From JAJFFW01 sp965263375 (GTDB lineage Bacteria; Pseudomonadota; Alphaproteobacteria; Caulobacterales; Parvularculaceae), in the NCBI GenBank assembly GCA_965263375.1, contig OZ253669.1, forward strand, positions 2,728,001 to 2,792,000: a stretch of 64,000 bases of DNA, read 5' to 3'. Within the stretch, counting starts at the first letter, position 1, and each line of letters begins with the position of its first letter. The notes under the pieces were generated by a model. It saw nothing but the letters and a program-made list of their open reading frames with translations, was not told where the DNA came from and ran no database searches. The position numbers and the translations under genes were made by a program. Below are positions 1-7,924 of this stretch, one piece after another.

Positions 1-1
1 A

Positions 2-1207
2 ATCACTGGCCTTGGAATTGTCTCCCCGATCGGTGCAAACGCTGAGGAAGTAACCAATTCGCTGAAACACGCGAAATCTGGGATTACTTTCTCGGAGGAC
101 TTCGCTGAAAAGGGCTTTCGCTGTCAGGTTTGGGCGCGCCCTAAAATAGACATCACAGAAATTCTTGATCGCAAGACACGCCGTTTTATGGGCGAAGGCG
201 CTTCGTGGAATTACTTTGCGATGCAACAAGCCATTGCCGATGCTGGCCTTGCAGAGGATGAGATCTCTCATCCAAAGACAGGCATAATCATGGGCTCTGG
301 CGGCCCTTCAACTGAGGCGGTGGTGGCGGCGGCCGATAAAACCCGCGACACGGGCAGCACAAAAAAGATTGGCCCGACACAAGTTCCCAAAGCAATGTCT
401 TCGACAAACTCGGCGACCCTTGCCGTTCCTTACAAAATCTTAGGCGTCAACTATTCTATTTCCTCAGCATGCGCGACATCGGTTCATTGCCTTGGCGCGG
501 CAGTTGAGCAAATCCAATTTGGCAAACAAGACATTATGTTCGCTGGCGGCGGCGAGGAACTGCATTGGACGATGTCGAATTTGTTCGATGCCATGGGCGC
601 CATGAGCACCAAACATAATGACAATGCCCCGACTGCAAGTCGTGCGTATGACGTAACCCGCGACGGATTTGTGATCGCGGGCGGCGCTGGCGTTGTCATC
701 TTAGAAGAATATGAACGCGCTAAAGCGCGCGGCGCATCGATCTATGGCGAAGTCGTTGGATATGGTGCAAATTCAGACGGCTACGATATGGTCCAACCAT
801 CTGGCGAAGGCGCTGTGCGGTGCATGCGCATGGCGCTAGAAACTGTTAAACAGCCAATCGATTATATCAACACCCATGGCACCTCTACGCCGATCGGCGA
901 CATCCGTGAAACCGGCGCCATTCGCGAAGTCTTTGAAGGTGAGATTCCGCCCTTTAGCTCCACAAAGTCATTGACCGGTCACTCGCTCGGCGCGACGGGC
1001 GTGCAAGAAACGATTTATTCTCTATTGATGATGAAAGAGCGTTTCATTTGTGAGTCAGCGCATATTGAGAATTTGGATCCTGAATTTGAAGGCTTGCCAA
1101 TCGTGCGTGAACGGATTGACAACGCCAAGATTGATAGCTTCCTCACCAACTCTTTTGGCTTTGGCGGCACAAATGGCTGCCTCGTCGTAGCCCGCTGCGA
1201 TAACTAA
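2..1207 (+). CDS. fabB: 3-oxoacyl-ACP synthase I, 5' end cut by window edge
   Basis: Beta-ketoacyl-ACP synthase that elongates acyl-ACP with malonyl-ACP in cytosolic type II fatty acid synthesis. The reading frame is open from base 2, where it already reads ITGLGIVSPIG, the usual N-terminal strand of KAS I/II, so only a few codons and the start are missing. The Cys-His-His triad is visible: nucleophile in SSACATSVHC, first His in NTHGTSTPIGD, second His in SLTGHSLGATG. The glycine-rich C-terminal FGFGGTN loop is present. The ACATSVHC context favours FabB over FabF. It is followed after 2 bases by a small membrane protein and then fabI, which fits the alphaproteobacterial fabA-fabB-fabI arrangement; fabA would lie outside the window. 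Confidence 0.95.
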   Translation: MTGLGIVSPIGANAEEVTNSLKHAKSGITFSEDFAEKGFRCQVWARPKIDITEILDRKTRRFMGEGASWNYFAMQQAIADAGLAEDEISHPKTGIIMGSGGPSTEAVVAAADKTRDTGSTKKIGPTQVPKAMSSTNSATLAVPYKILGVNYSISSACATSVHCLGAAVEQIQFGKQDIMFAGGGEELHWTMSNLFDAMGAMSTKHNDNAPTASRAYDVTRDGFVIAGGAGVVILEEYERAKARGASIYGEVVGYGANSDGYDMVQPSGEGAVRCMRMALETVKQPIDYINTHGTSTPIGDIRETGAIREVFEGEIPPFSSTKSLTGHSLGATGVQETIYSLLMMKERFICESAHIENLDPEFEGLPIVRERIDNAKIDSFLTNSFGFGGTNGCLVVARCDN

Positions 1208-1209
1208 CT

Positions 1210-1395
1210 ATGGCAGATGGAATCGCTTTTTACATTGTCGCCGCGCTTATCTCGCTCGCGGGTCTGTACTGGTTCCGCATGGTTTTAAAAGATTGGTTGT
1301 TACGACAATCACAGAATTTGCGCTGGGGTGTTTACGCCGCTGTATGGCTCGCCTATTTCACGCTAATAATAATGTTACAGCGCGGCGCGGCATAA
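1210..1395 (+). CDS. Small two-helix membrane protein between fabB and fabI
   Basis: A 61-residue protein I do not recognise. It starts 2 bases after the fabB stop, so translation is probably coupled to fabB. Two hydrophobic segments (about residues 5-24 and 41-57) flank a basic-amphipathic linker with WFRMVLKDWLLRQ, giving a hairpin membrane topology with no signal peptide. Its place between two fatty acid synthesis genes suggests co-transcription. A role in lipid metabolism would be inference only. Confidence 0.6.
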   Translation: MADGIAFYIVAALISLAGLYWFRMVLKDWLLRQSQNLRWGVYAAVWLAYFTLIIMLQRGAA

Positions 1396-1441
1396 AAAGC
1401 GGCGCCCTTAAGTTTTCCATATACTGACGAAAGGAAACCAC

Positions 1442-2257
1442 ATGAGCGACTTTCCGAGCGGCGATCTGATGAAGGGTAAACGCGGCCTGATCATGGGGGT
1501 CGCCAATAAAAATTCCATCGCGTGGTACATCGCCCAACAATTAAAGGCGCAAGGCGCTGAACTTGCTTTCACTTATGTGAATGAAGCAATGGAGCGGCGG
1601 GTGCGACCCCTTGCGGAAAGCATTGGCGCAGAACTGATTGTTCCTTGCGATGTGACAAGCGATGATGAGATGGATAGCGCCTTTAAAACCATCGCCGACA
1701 CATGGGGTTCTTTAGACTTCCTCGTTCACTCCATCGCTTTTACCGACAAGGCGGCCCTTGAAGGATCGTTTGTTGAAAATACGACCCGTCAAAACTTTAA
1801 AGACACAATGGATATTTCAGCGTTTTCATTCGTTGATTCAGCAAACCGTGCGGCGAAATTGATGCCAGATGGCGGCTCAATGATTACACTTACCTATCTC
1901 GGCAGTGAGCGGACAATTCCGAACTATAACGTAATGGGTGTCGCCAAAGCCGCATTGGAGGCTTCAACACGCTATATCGCCCGCGACCTTGGCCCACGTA
2001 ATATTCGCGTGAACGCCATTTCAGCCGGGCCCATTAAAACTTTGGCGGCGGCGGGCATCTCCTCTGGGCGGCACATGTTCTCCTTCAATCGCGCCGCCTC
2101 CCCCATGCGCGATGATACAGACCCTAAAGGTGTTGCTGGCGCGGCGCTTTACTTGTTGTCAGAGCTTGGCGCCTCTTGCACCGGCGAAACACACCATGTC
2201 GATGGCGGTTTCCATATGGTCGGCATGCCCGATGAGTCAGCGTTGAAGGTTGATTAG
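1442..2257 (+). CDS. fabI: Enoyl-ACP reductase (NADH), FabI type
   Basis: Reduces trans-2-enoyl-ACP to acyl-ACP, the last step of each elongation cycle; it is a classical triclosan target. The 271-residue length is typical. The N-terminal dinucleotide site has the FabI-specific form GVANKNSIAWYIA in place of the ordinary SDR glycine motif. The catalytic Tyr-x6-Lys is visible in YNVMGVAKAAL (about residues 160-170), with the upstream second Tyr in LTYLGSER. The motif ISAGPIKTLAA follows the catalytic region as in other FabI proteins. A GAAAGGAAA ribosome binding site precedes the ATG. It closes the fabB-fabI operon and is followed by a palindromic repeat before a convergent gene. Confidence 0.96.
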   Translation: MSDFPSGDLMKGKRGLIMGVANKNSIAWYIAQQLKAQGAELAFTYVNEAMERRVRPLAESIGAELIVPCDVTSDDEMDSAFKTIADTWGSLDFLVHSIAFTDKAALEGSFVENTTRQNFKDTMDISAFSFVDSANRAAKLMPDGGSMITLTYLGSERTIPNYNVMGVAKAALEASTRYIARDLGPRNIRVNAISAGPIKTLAAAGISSGRHMFSFNRAASPMRDDTDPKGVAGAALYLLSELGASCTGETHHVDGGFHMVGMPDESALKVD

Positions 2258-2289
2258 ATCATCGCAAGACTAGCTTGAGCCACTTTGCT

Positions 2290-2327
2290 CCCCTTCGAGG
2301 TTCGACTTAGTCGAACGCCTCAGGGGG
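2290..2327. repeat. Palindromic intergenic repeat, variant core
   Basis: An imperfect palindrome with outer arms CCTTCGAGG and CCTCAGG around a perfect core GTTCGACT-T-AGTCGAAC. The outer arms match those of the repeats at 28754-28788, 29222-29256 and 29290-29327, while the core differs but stays self-complementary. It lies between the convergent fabI and the 304-residue hypothetical gene and could also act as a bidirectional transcript end, although no T-tract follows. Confidence 0.6.
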
Positions 2328-2356
2328 AGGAAGCGATCGAAATCAAAGAAAAATTC

Positions 2357-3271
2357 CTACCGTCGGAAACGCACAGGGCTATCTTCTGATTTCTTTTCTA
2401 GATAGCCCACCTGACCGATACTGGCCGTCGCCTCAACTGCGCTAATCTGAATAAAGACTAAAATATCGCCCACACCATCAGCATTAAAGTCGGCGTAAGC
2501 GAGTTCTTGGACGCGCGCTTTTTGGCCGCTGGCTTCCAATGACCAAACCCCTACCTCACTCTTCACAATAGCCTCAGAGACCTCACTCTCCAGCAACTTA
2601 AGTTTCTTATCAGGATCTATATCCTTAAAAGGTTTTAGGTTCTTCGTTACTTCCGCGCTCTCGGCGCTGACAGATTTCACTGGGTCTTCCACAATACGAA
2701 AAGGCGGGACTTCCATTAAAGATTTCGTATCTTCAAAGCTCAGTCCATTCTCTTTGAAATATCCCTTTTCAGGCTTCCCCGCTTTTTGAAGGTAACCAAG
2801 CGTTCCGCAGGCGCGGTTAAAATACGCCTCGCGCCGCATCTCCCGCGTTGACGCCGCATACCAACCTTCCTTGGTCAGCTTTTGATAGGCGCTGCAATTG
2901 CGAACCACCTCTAGCTCAGCCAGAAAATCTGTTGGGTGCGCTAGATTCAATGTCACAGCGCGCCCGCGATTATCCAACACATGGGCCTCGCCCCATTTTG
3001 AAAGGGCATCTTTACCAAAACATCCCGCCTTAGCGCCTTCAAAGAACGGCGCATCCGTCTGCAGACAAATTTCCTCGTCCTTTTGTAAAAGTTTTCCAGG
3101 CGCTTTTTTTAAGGAGCCAGGCAAAGCCTCATCAATAATTTCAGGAATGGGCGCATCTCCATCAGGGATTATAGTATTCGCGCCAAGGCCAAACAGCGCC
3201 AAGATCGCCGCCCCTGCAACGCCGGTCCCGCCTAGGCCAGTAATCATCGCCCGTGATGTCGTTCGCTTCAT
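2357..3271 (-). CDS. Hypothetical membrane-anchored or exported protein
   Basis: A 304-residue protein I cannot assign. The N-terminus has basic residues followed by a glycine/alanine-rich hydrophobic stretch (about residues 8-33), so it is either anchored by one helix or secreted. The rest is charged and soluble. Near the C-terminus (about residues 258-272) the text ADFNADGVGDILVFIQ resembles a single calcium-binding FG-GAP/VCBS-type loop. The ATG overlaps the stop of the upstream DUF1489 gene by 4 bases, so the two are translationally coupled in the lysozyme operon. An envelope role is inferred from context. Confidence 0.7.
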   Translation of the reverse strand: MKRTTSRAMITGLGGTGVAGAAILALFGLGANTIIPDGDAPIPEIIDEALPGSLKKAPGKLLQKDEEICLQTDAPFFEGAKAGCFGKDALSKWGEAHVLDNRGRAVTLNLAHPTDFLAELEVVRNCSAYQKLTKEGWYAASTREMRREAYFNRACGTLGYLQKAGKPEKGYFKENGLSFEDTKSLMEVPPFRIVEDPVKSVSAESAEVTKNLKPFKDIDPDKKLKLLESEVSEAIVKSEVGVWSLEASGQKARVQELAYADFNADGVGDILVFIQISAVEATASIGQVGYLEKKSEDSPVRFRR

Positions 3272-3735
3272 AACAGCCCCAATTCTGCTAGCGCCGCTTT
3301 TAACGCTGGCGGCGTCCCCTTCGCACTATCAGTAAGATCGCCCGGCGCGTCCCCATGATCAAGGTATCTCCACCCTTGAAACGCACGTCGGGGCTGACTT
3401 TCTGTTTCCATGAGGCGCGGCGCAAGCAGGATTGCACATCGCGATATGCCATCTGCGCCTGTGACTGGCTTCAAATCAACGATTTGCTGACGCGCCCGCA
3501 CGACGCCCTTGATCACCCAATAAAGAGAACCGCCATCCAATAACGCTTCGCGGCGTTTTGGAAACATGCGGGTTACATGATCATGAACCGGGCCTAACCC
3601 GCGCTCCTTATTCTCAGTGGCGCGGATTTTAACCCAGTCGGCCAGATCCTCGATGGAATCTGCGCCCACACATAATTTTATGAGATTAACTGCTCCAGGC
3701 CCGCCGGCCTTAACGCCGCGCGCCTTTGTTGCCAT
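3268..3735 (-). CDS. DUF1489 family protein
   Basis: A 155-residue cytosolic protein with the conserved text of the alphaproteobacterial DUF1489 family: LIKLCVGADSIEDL near residue 20, then HVTRMFPKR, LLDGGSLYWVIKG, ILLAPRLMETES and RAFQGWRYL. No catalytic motif is obvious and the function of the family is, to my knowledge, unknown. It is the middle gene of a three-gene operon: 11 bases after the lysozyme stop and overlapping the next gene by 4 bases. The extra lysine- and glycine-rich first 15 residues, before the family's usual LIKL start, are a small local feature. Confidence 0.9.
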   Translation of the reverse strand: MATKARGVKAGGPGAVNLIKLCVGADSIEDLADWVKIRATENKERGLGPVHDHVTRMFPKRREALLDGGSLYWVIKGVVRARQQIVDLKPVTGADGISRCAILLAPRLMETESQPRRAFQGWRYLDHGDAPGDLTDSAKGTPPALKAALAELGLL

Positions 3736-3746
3736 GTTGGTAAAAA

Positions 3747-4718
3747 CTATTCAGCAAGGCGCAGTCGCGCCAGTTCTCGCGCCCGCTGGCGCTTAAGGTC
3801 ATGACGGGCAACCCGTTTGACTAAGACATACAAGATAAAATAGCTCATCGCCGCACCTGTTGAGGCAAGCCAGATCGGCAGATTCTCAAACAATAAGGCA
3901 AACCGCTCATAGCTAAGACCAGCAGCGGCCGCAATCGCCGGGAATTGTTGGCCGACCAGCAAGACAGCGCCAACACCCGTCAGCATTAACGCAAGAACAC
4001 CGGCCAAAGCGGCGCCAACAGTAACACCAAGGTCAGCATGTTCTTCCGCTTTGGAAATGATCATTTTGGTCGGGTCGCCAGATAAAGACTGTGTTGCAGA
4101 AAATAACGCCCGCGAACGCGCCGCTTTTTCTTCCGCTGAAAGGCTCTGCCCGGCTTCTTCTTTGACAATATCAAAGTCGACAACAGGCGCCGCTTTCAAT
4201 TCAGCGTCAGAAACATAATCAAGCTCACATTCTGAAGCAGGCTGTACGTCAGAGGTAGGCACGACCAAAGAAGCGTCCGCTGGCATCAAAAATAATGACT
4301 TTTCCGCCGCTCGGCGCCGCACCAAACCATCAAGCGTCACCAACTCCCCATTGACATGGGCCTTCGTCCACATCTCAAAAGCCTGGGCCGCCGCTAATTT
4401 ATCGCCCTCGTTCAATTTACGAAGCACGGAAGAGCGCCGCCAATTATCTTCACCAATGTTGAAGACCAAAGAAACTATTGCGTCATGCTCATTTTGATTA
4501 AGGGGCGCGCGCACCGTATCGCCAATAAGGCTCTCAATCGGTGTAATATCGTCCTTTAAGAGACGTTCCGCATCGCCTTCGGTCACGCTCATACCATGAC
4601 GCGCGGTCGATGTGTGGCCGTAACCAACTGTCCACTGCTCGCTCGGCGCATAATGCGCCGACATGCGTAGGCCTTCATAACCCTTAATAAGGTTCAGCCC
4701 TGTTTCGCCTGTTTTCAT
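3747..4718 (-). CDS. GH24 (phage-type) lysozyme with C-terminal membrane anchor
   Basis: Predicted peptidoglycan muramidase with the GH24 landmarks YEGLR, WTVGYGHT and LNQNEHDAIVSLVFNIG in the first 150 residues. The usual triad is Glu-x8-Asp/Cys-x5-Thr. Here Glu (in YEG) and Thr (in WTVGYG) are kept, but the middle position is Ala (YAPSEQWT). A charged linker (about residues 150-215) leads to two hydrophobic segments (about 230-255 and 285-310), so the enzyme looks membrane-anchored rather than a free endolysin. There is no signal peptide. The longest frame starts at a TTG at 4730 directly abutting AAGGGG. The ATG at 4718 keeps a usable distance from that site and is preferred. It leads an operon with DUF1489 and a hypothetical; there are no phage genes nearby. 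Confidence 0.8.
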   Translation of the reverse strand: MKTGETGLNLIKGYEGLRMSAHYAPSEQWTVGYGHTSTARHGMSVTEGDAERLLKDDITPIESLIGDTVRAPLNQNEHDAIVSLVFNIGEDNWRRSSVLRKLNEGDKLAAAQAFEMWTKAHVNGELVTLDGLVRRRAAEKSLFLMPADASLVVPTSDVQPASECELDYVSDAELKAAPVVDFDIVKEEAGQSLSAEEKAARSRALFSATQSLSGDPTKMIISKAEEHADLGVTVGAALAGVLALMLTGVGAVLLVGQQFPAIAAAAGLSYERFALLFENLPIWLASTGAAMSYFILYVLVKRVARHDLKRQRARELARLRLAE

Positions 4719-5184
4719 CACAACCCACAAACCCCTTTTGGGTCACACACCCCTTGAAGGACGTCCCCGCAAAATTCCAAGCCCAAAAAATCAGGCCTAA
4801 ACAATTACTTACCCCACACCAAGGTAAGACTTCACCGAAAACGTCTGACTTGTCGGTGACGCGCTGCTTCGGTCATTAATCTCCAACAAGCGCGCTGACA
4901 GTCATTAACGAAGTCGATTAAGGTTATTTTTAGCATGAGAATCGCTCCTTGTGTAGGCGTCGTCTCGTCTCTAGGCGTTCCCAATATGGCACACAGCCAT
5001 GTTTATTATTGTGCCGCACGTCACAGATGTCCCCAATTCTCCCCATGATTGTATCGTTTTCGCAGGTTTAAGCCTGAAAAAAGCCGTCACCAGCCCTGGC
5101 ATAAAACTTGGAGGATACTCGCCAAGGGCGGCTACCCCAAAAAGCTGCGTTTAGGACCTCAAACGCCCAATGCAGGGCGGGAAA
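4719..5184. other. Intergenic region between divergent genes
   Basis: About 470 bases with no convincing gene. It should hold the promoters of the minus-strand lysozyme operon and of the plus-strand gene beginning near 5185. Several TTAA-containing stretches lie around 4890-4935, but their spacing does not match a CtrA box (TTAA-N7-TTAA). A short open frame at 5049-5279 has no ribosome binding site and an unlikely composition. Confidence 0.5.
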
Positions 5185-5855
5185 ATGGTGAGAGACATGG
5201 GAAATGGTCTAGCGAATATTATTGCTGCGCTCATTGTAGCGGGCGCAATAACTTGGACCGGCGGTTTTTCGGGGAATAACAAAGACCGCATGAGCGAAGA
5301 AGAGTTTGCACAATGGCATGCACGCGCTGTCGGCGATATTCGCAATGACATCGTTGTCAATTGCGGATGTTGCGGCGAAGGCGGCCAGCGGAGGGCCAGC
5401 GGCGGTTCTTTTTAGACGCCCGCCCCGTTCCAGCACGCTTGGCCGGTTACAATCCCGGCATTCCAGCTGAAGCGCGGCGGGCTAACCTAGACCTTTTAGA
5501 GATTGAGCCCAACACGACGCCGTTAAGCCAACCGCCGCGAGAGGTTGCTGATGCGCCGATTGCACCGGCCTTCCCGCCAGATGTGCCATTCTTTAAGCCG
5601 CCGACCGGATTTACACCGCCGCCCGTGATTGTTGTGCCGCCGCCTAGTTGTGACCCAACAGTTGAAGACTGCGACGAAACGCCAGAACCACCAATTGAAC
5701 CGCCAGTTGAGCCGCCCGTGGAACCACCAGTGGAGCCGCCTGTCGAACCGCCAGTCGATCCACCCGTCGACGTTCCTGGCCCCGGCACTTTAGGGCTTAG
5801 CATATTTGCTGCGCTATTAAGCTGGACGGCGCTTCGTAAGAAGCCAAAAGCCTAA
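5185..5855 (+). pseudogene. Proline-rich exported protein with PEP-CTERM-like tail, apparently frameshifted
   Basis: Two overlapping frames look like halves of one gene. The first (ATG at 5185 after GGGCGGG; hydrophobic segment LANIIAALIVAGAITW) runs into a TAG at 5413-5415 directly after a run of five T. The second frame has no plausible start or ribosome binding site of its own, continues from that point as LDARPVPARLAGYNPG, and ends at 5855. One extra T in the run would join them into roughly 220 residues. The C-terminal half is proline-rich, contains PPVE repeats, and ends with VPGPGTLGLSIFAALLSW followed by RKK. This is the Pro-motif, hydrophobic helix and basic end of PEP-CTERM-type sorting signals. 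Whether this is a mutation, a sequencing error, phase variation or programmed -1 frameshifting cannot be told from one sequence. Confidence 0.5.
5688..5771 (+). repeat. Tandem 12-bp repeat coding for PPVE/PPVD units
   Basis: About seven tandem 12-base units reading PP(I/V)(E/D) inside the proline-rich gene. The units differ mostly at third codon positions, so the protein repeat is maintained while the DNA has diverged. This is a likely wall- or envelope-spanning linker just before the C-terminal sorting-like signal. Confidence 0.8.
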
Positions 5856-5891
5856 GAGCTTCACTAGAAGCTTATATAAAAGCTCCCCCAT

Positions 5892-5929
5892 AGCATCGGT
5901 CGATAGTCCACCATCGGCCGGTGCTTTTT
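5892..5929 (+). terminator. Rho-independent terminator
   Basis: Arms AGCATCGGTCGAT (5892-5904) and ATCGGCCGGTGCT (5913-5925) pair over 13 positions with two G-T wobbles around an 8-base loop, followed by five T. It ends the frameshifted gene's transcript. It lies 36 bases before the 3' end of the convergent mgtE gene. Confidence 0.8.
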
Positions 5930-5964
5930 ATGGGGCTCATCAAAATTGATGCATCATTGTTAGA

Positions 5965-7491
5965 TTATAAAAGAAAAATCGCAGCCAGCCCCAAAAACAC
6001 GAAAAAGCCGACAATATCGGTGACAGTCGTCACAAAGACAGCCGATGACACCGCGGGATCAGCCCCAACCCTTTGCAAACCAAGTGGAATGAGGATCCCC
6101 GCCAACCCCGCAGCCAGTAAGTTGATAATCATGGCGGCGCCGACGACAGCGCCAAGCCTTACCGCTTCGGTCTCAAGACCTGTCGTTGCAAAATACCATA
6201 CGCCAGCAAGCCCCCCCATTATCACCGCAAACAGAGCGCCGTTAAATCCGCCCACCAATACTTCGCGCAGCACTATGCGCGCTGCGTTTGAGGGGGTTAA
6301 GTCTTTCGTCGCAAGCGAGCGCACCGCCACCGTTAATGTTTGCGTACCTGCATTGCCGCCCATACTGGCGACAATCGGCATTAAGACCGCAAGCGCCACA
6401 ACCTGAGCGATCGCCGCATCGAAAAGCGAAATCACTAAAGAAGCAAGGATCGCCGTGCCAAGATTAATCGCGAGCCAGGAGAAACGAGAACGAACCGTTT
6501 CAACGACAGTATCAGAAAGCCCCGTGTCAGCTTCAACACCAGCAAGCGCGAGCATATCCTCATGGGTTTCTTCGTGAACGATTTCCACAACATCATCCAC
6601 CGTGATCATGCCCACAAGCCGCTCGCTTTCATCAATGACCGGCGCGGAGATGAGATTATACTGTTCAAACAGATAGGCGACTTCTTCCTGATCCATTTCA
6701 ACAGGGATGCGCCGCATCTCCATCTCAGGAATAATGTCCTTAATTACTACATCACGCTGTGCACGGAGCAAAGTGGAGAGCGGCACCTCTCCAATAGGCT
6801 TAAAGGATGGGTCGACGACAAAAACTTCAAAAAAGCGGTCCGGTAGGTTCTGCTCTTGTCGTAGAAGGTCGATGATCTGTCCAACGGTCCAATAGGCAGG
6901 CGCAGCAAAGACCTGGCGCTGCATTAAGCGGCCCGCGCTATCCTCCGCGTAATCAAGCGCGGCATGCAACGCCAAGCGGTCTGTCGCTGGCACTTCAGCC
7001 AAAATCTCAGCGCGCTTTTCTTCGTCGAGGCCTTCAAGAACGAACGCCGCGTCATCGGTGTCCATCTCTGCGACGGCTTCCGCGACCTTTTCAGGTTCCA
7101 TCGCTTCAACGATGTCTTCTGTAAGGTCCGACTCAAGTTCGGCAAGCACCTCAGGTTCAAGCTCGCCATCATAAAGTTCTACCAGGCGTCGGCGCTCATC
7201 CTCGCCCAAAAGCCCTAATAGGTCAGCAAAGTCCGCTGGGTGCAGGCCGTCGCACAAAGCTTTTGCACGAGCCGCATCGTTATTTTCGATCGCTTCGGTA
7301 ACAGAGCGAACAAAACGGCCAGATAAGGTTCGATCTTCGCTAAATTGATCAGCCTGCTTCTCGCTATCAGACGAAACAAGGCCTTCTTGAACGTCGCCAC
7401 CCTGCGCCCCCTCAAGAGAGGTCCCGCCATGAGATTGCGGGCGCGAAGCTGGGCGCTGCTCATCCTCATTGACGGTCTTTAGGTCACTCAT
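5965..7491 (-). CDS. mgtE: Magnesium transporter MgtE
   Basis: Inner-membrane Mg2+ channel/transporter gated by its cytosolic part. Order of domains: a low-complexity acidic N-terminus (about residues 1-55), an MgtE N domain made of short helical repeats (LHPADFADLLGLL onward, rich in Asp/Glu), two CBS domains (around VIDESERLVGMITVDDV), then five transmembrane helices with the family signature VLMPIVASMGGNAGTQTL. The ATG at 7491 is preferred over one ten codons upstream because GAAAGAAG precedes it; this gives 508 residues, slightly long for the family because of the N-terminal tail. It is a single gene, convergent with the terminator at 5892-5929. Confidence 0.93.
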   Translation of the reverse strand: MSDLKTVNEDEQRPASRPQSHGGTSLEGAQGGDVQEGLVSSDSEKQADQFSEDRTLSGRFVRSVTEAIENNDAARAKALCDGLHPADFADLLGLLGEDERRRLVELYDGELEPEVLAELESDLTEDIVEAMEPEKVAEAVAEMDTDDAAFVLEGLDEEKRAEILAEVPATDRLALHAALDYAEDSAGRLMQRQVFAAPAYWTVGQIIDLLRQEQNLPDRFFEVFVVDPSFKPIGEVPLSTLLRAQRDVVIKDIIPEMEMRRIPVEMDQEEVAYLFEQYNLISAPVIDESERLVGMITVDDVVEIVHEETHEDMLALAGVEADTGLSDTVVETVRSRFSWLAINLGTAILASLVISLFDAAIAQVVALAVLMPIVASMGGNAGTQTLTVAVRSLATKDLTPSNAARIVLREVLVGGFNGALFAVIMGGLAGVWYFATTGLETEAVRLGAVVGAAMIINLLAAGLAGILIPLGLQRVGADPAVSSAVFVTTVTDIVGFFVFLGLAAIFLL

Positions 7492-7678
7492 GACGACTTC
7501 TTTCAAGAATACCCGCTCCATCCGTTAACGGATGGGCGCAAGCGATAGAGCTTTAGGCCCAACATGCGTCCCTAAATCCCCGCATCTGACAGATTATTCC
7601 TAAACCGGGCCGCATAAGGGTTTCAAGCGTTCACACGCAATTCCCACAAAAACACGGCCCAATTACCAAGCATGTCGA

Positions 7679-7924
7679 TTATTGGCGAAAATCAATAGCG
7701 CCGCTGATGATAATACCGCAAATTATGGCGCTGATCACGAGCGCAATAATGCTAGCCCTTAACGCTTTTCGTTTCAGATCGGGATTAACGGGCGCGCCGG
7801 GCTCGGCGCCTTTCACGTCATCCTCACCCGCCTCAAGCCGTGAAACAACGCCCATCGGCAACAAAGCGAAAAACACCAGCCACCAAACAATGACATAAAT
7901 TACGATTGCGCCGCCAATGTTCAT
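7679..7924 (-). CDS. DUF1467 family small membrane protein
   Basis: An 81-residue protein with two transmembrane helices: AIVIYVIVWWLVFFALLPMG at the N-terminus and IIALVISAIICGIIISGAI at the C-terminus. They are joined by a cytosolic loop carrying the DUF1467 hallmark GAPVNPDLKRKALRA. The ATG at 7924 overlaps the rnj stop (ATGA arrangement), which decides the start over longer readings. It is the last gene of the nuo-birA-coaX-rnj run, as in many alphaproteobacteria. No biochemical function is known to me. Confidence 0.9.
   Translation of the reverse strand: MNIGGAIVIYVIVWWLVFFALLPMGVVSRLEAGEDDVKGAEPGAPVNPDLKRKALRASIIALVISAIICGIIISGAIDFRQ

Noticed and set aside
2898..3335. 145-residue plus-strand ORF opposite the 304-residue hypothetical
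   Set aside because: Shadow frame: Ser/Pro-rich text without a ribosome binding site, opposite a gene coupled into an operon.
3747..4718. Prophage remnant suggested by the GH24 lysozyme
   Set aside because: No holin, structural, integrase or att-like features nearby; the C-terminal membrane anchor and operon partners point to a chromosomal gene.
4885..4940. CtrA-binding sites suggested by several TTAA motifs
   Set aside because: Spacing between TTAA elements does not match the TTAA-N7-TTAA consensus.
5049..5279. 76-residue plus-strand ORF upstream of the frameshifted gene
   Set aside because: No ribosome binding site, odd composition, and overlaps the better-supported frame from 5185.
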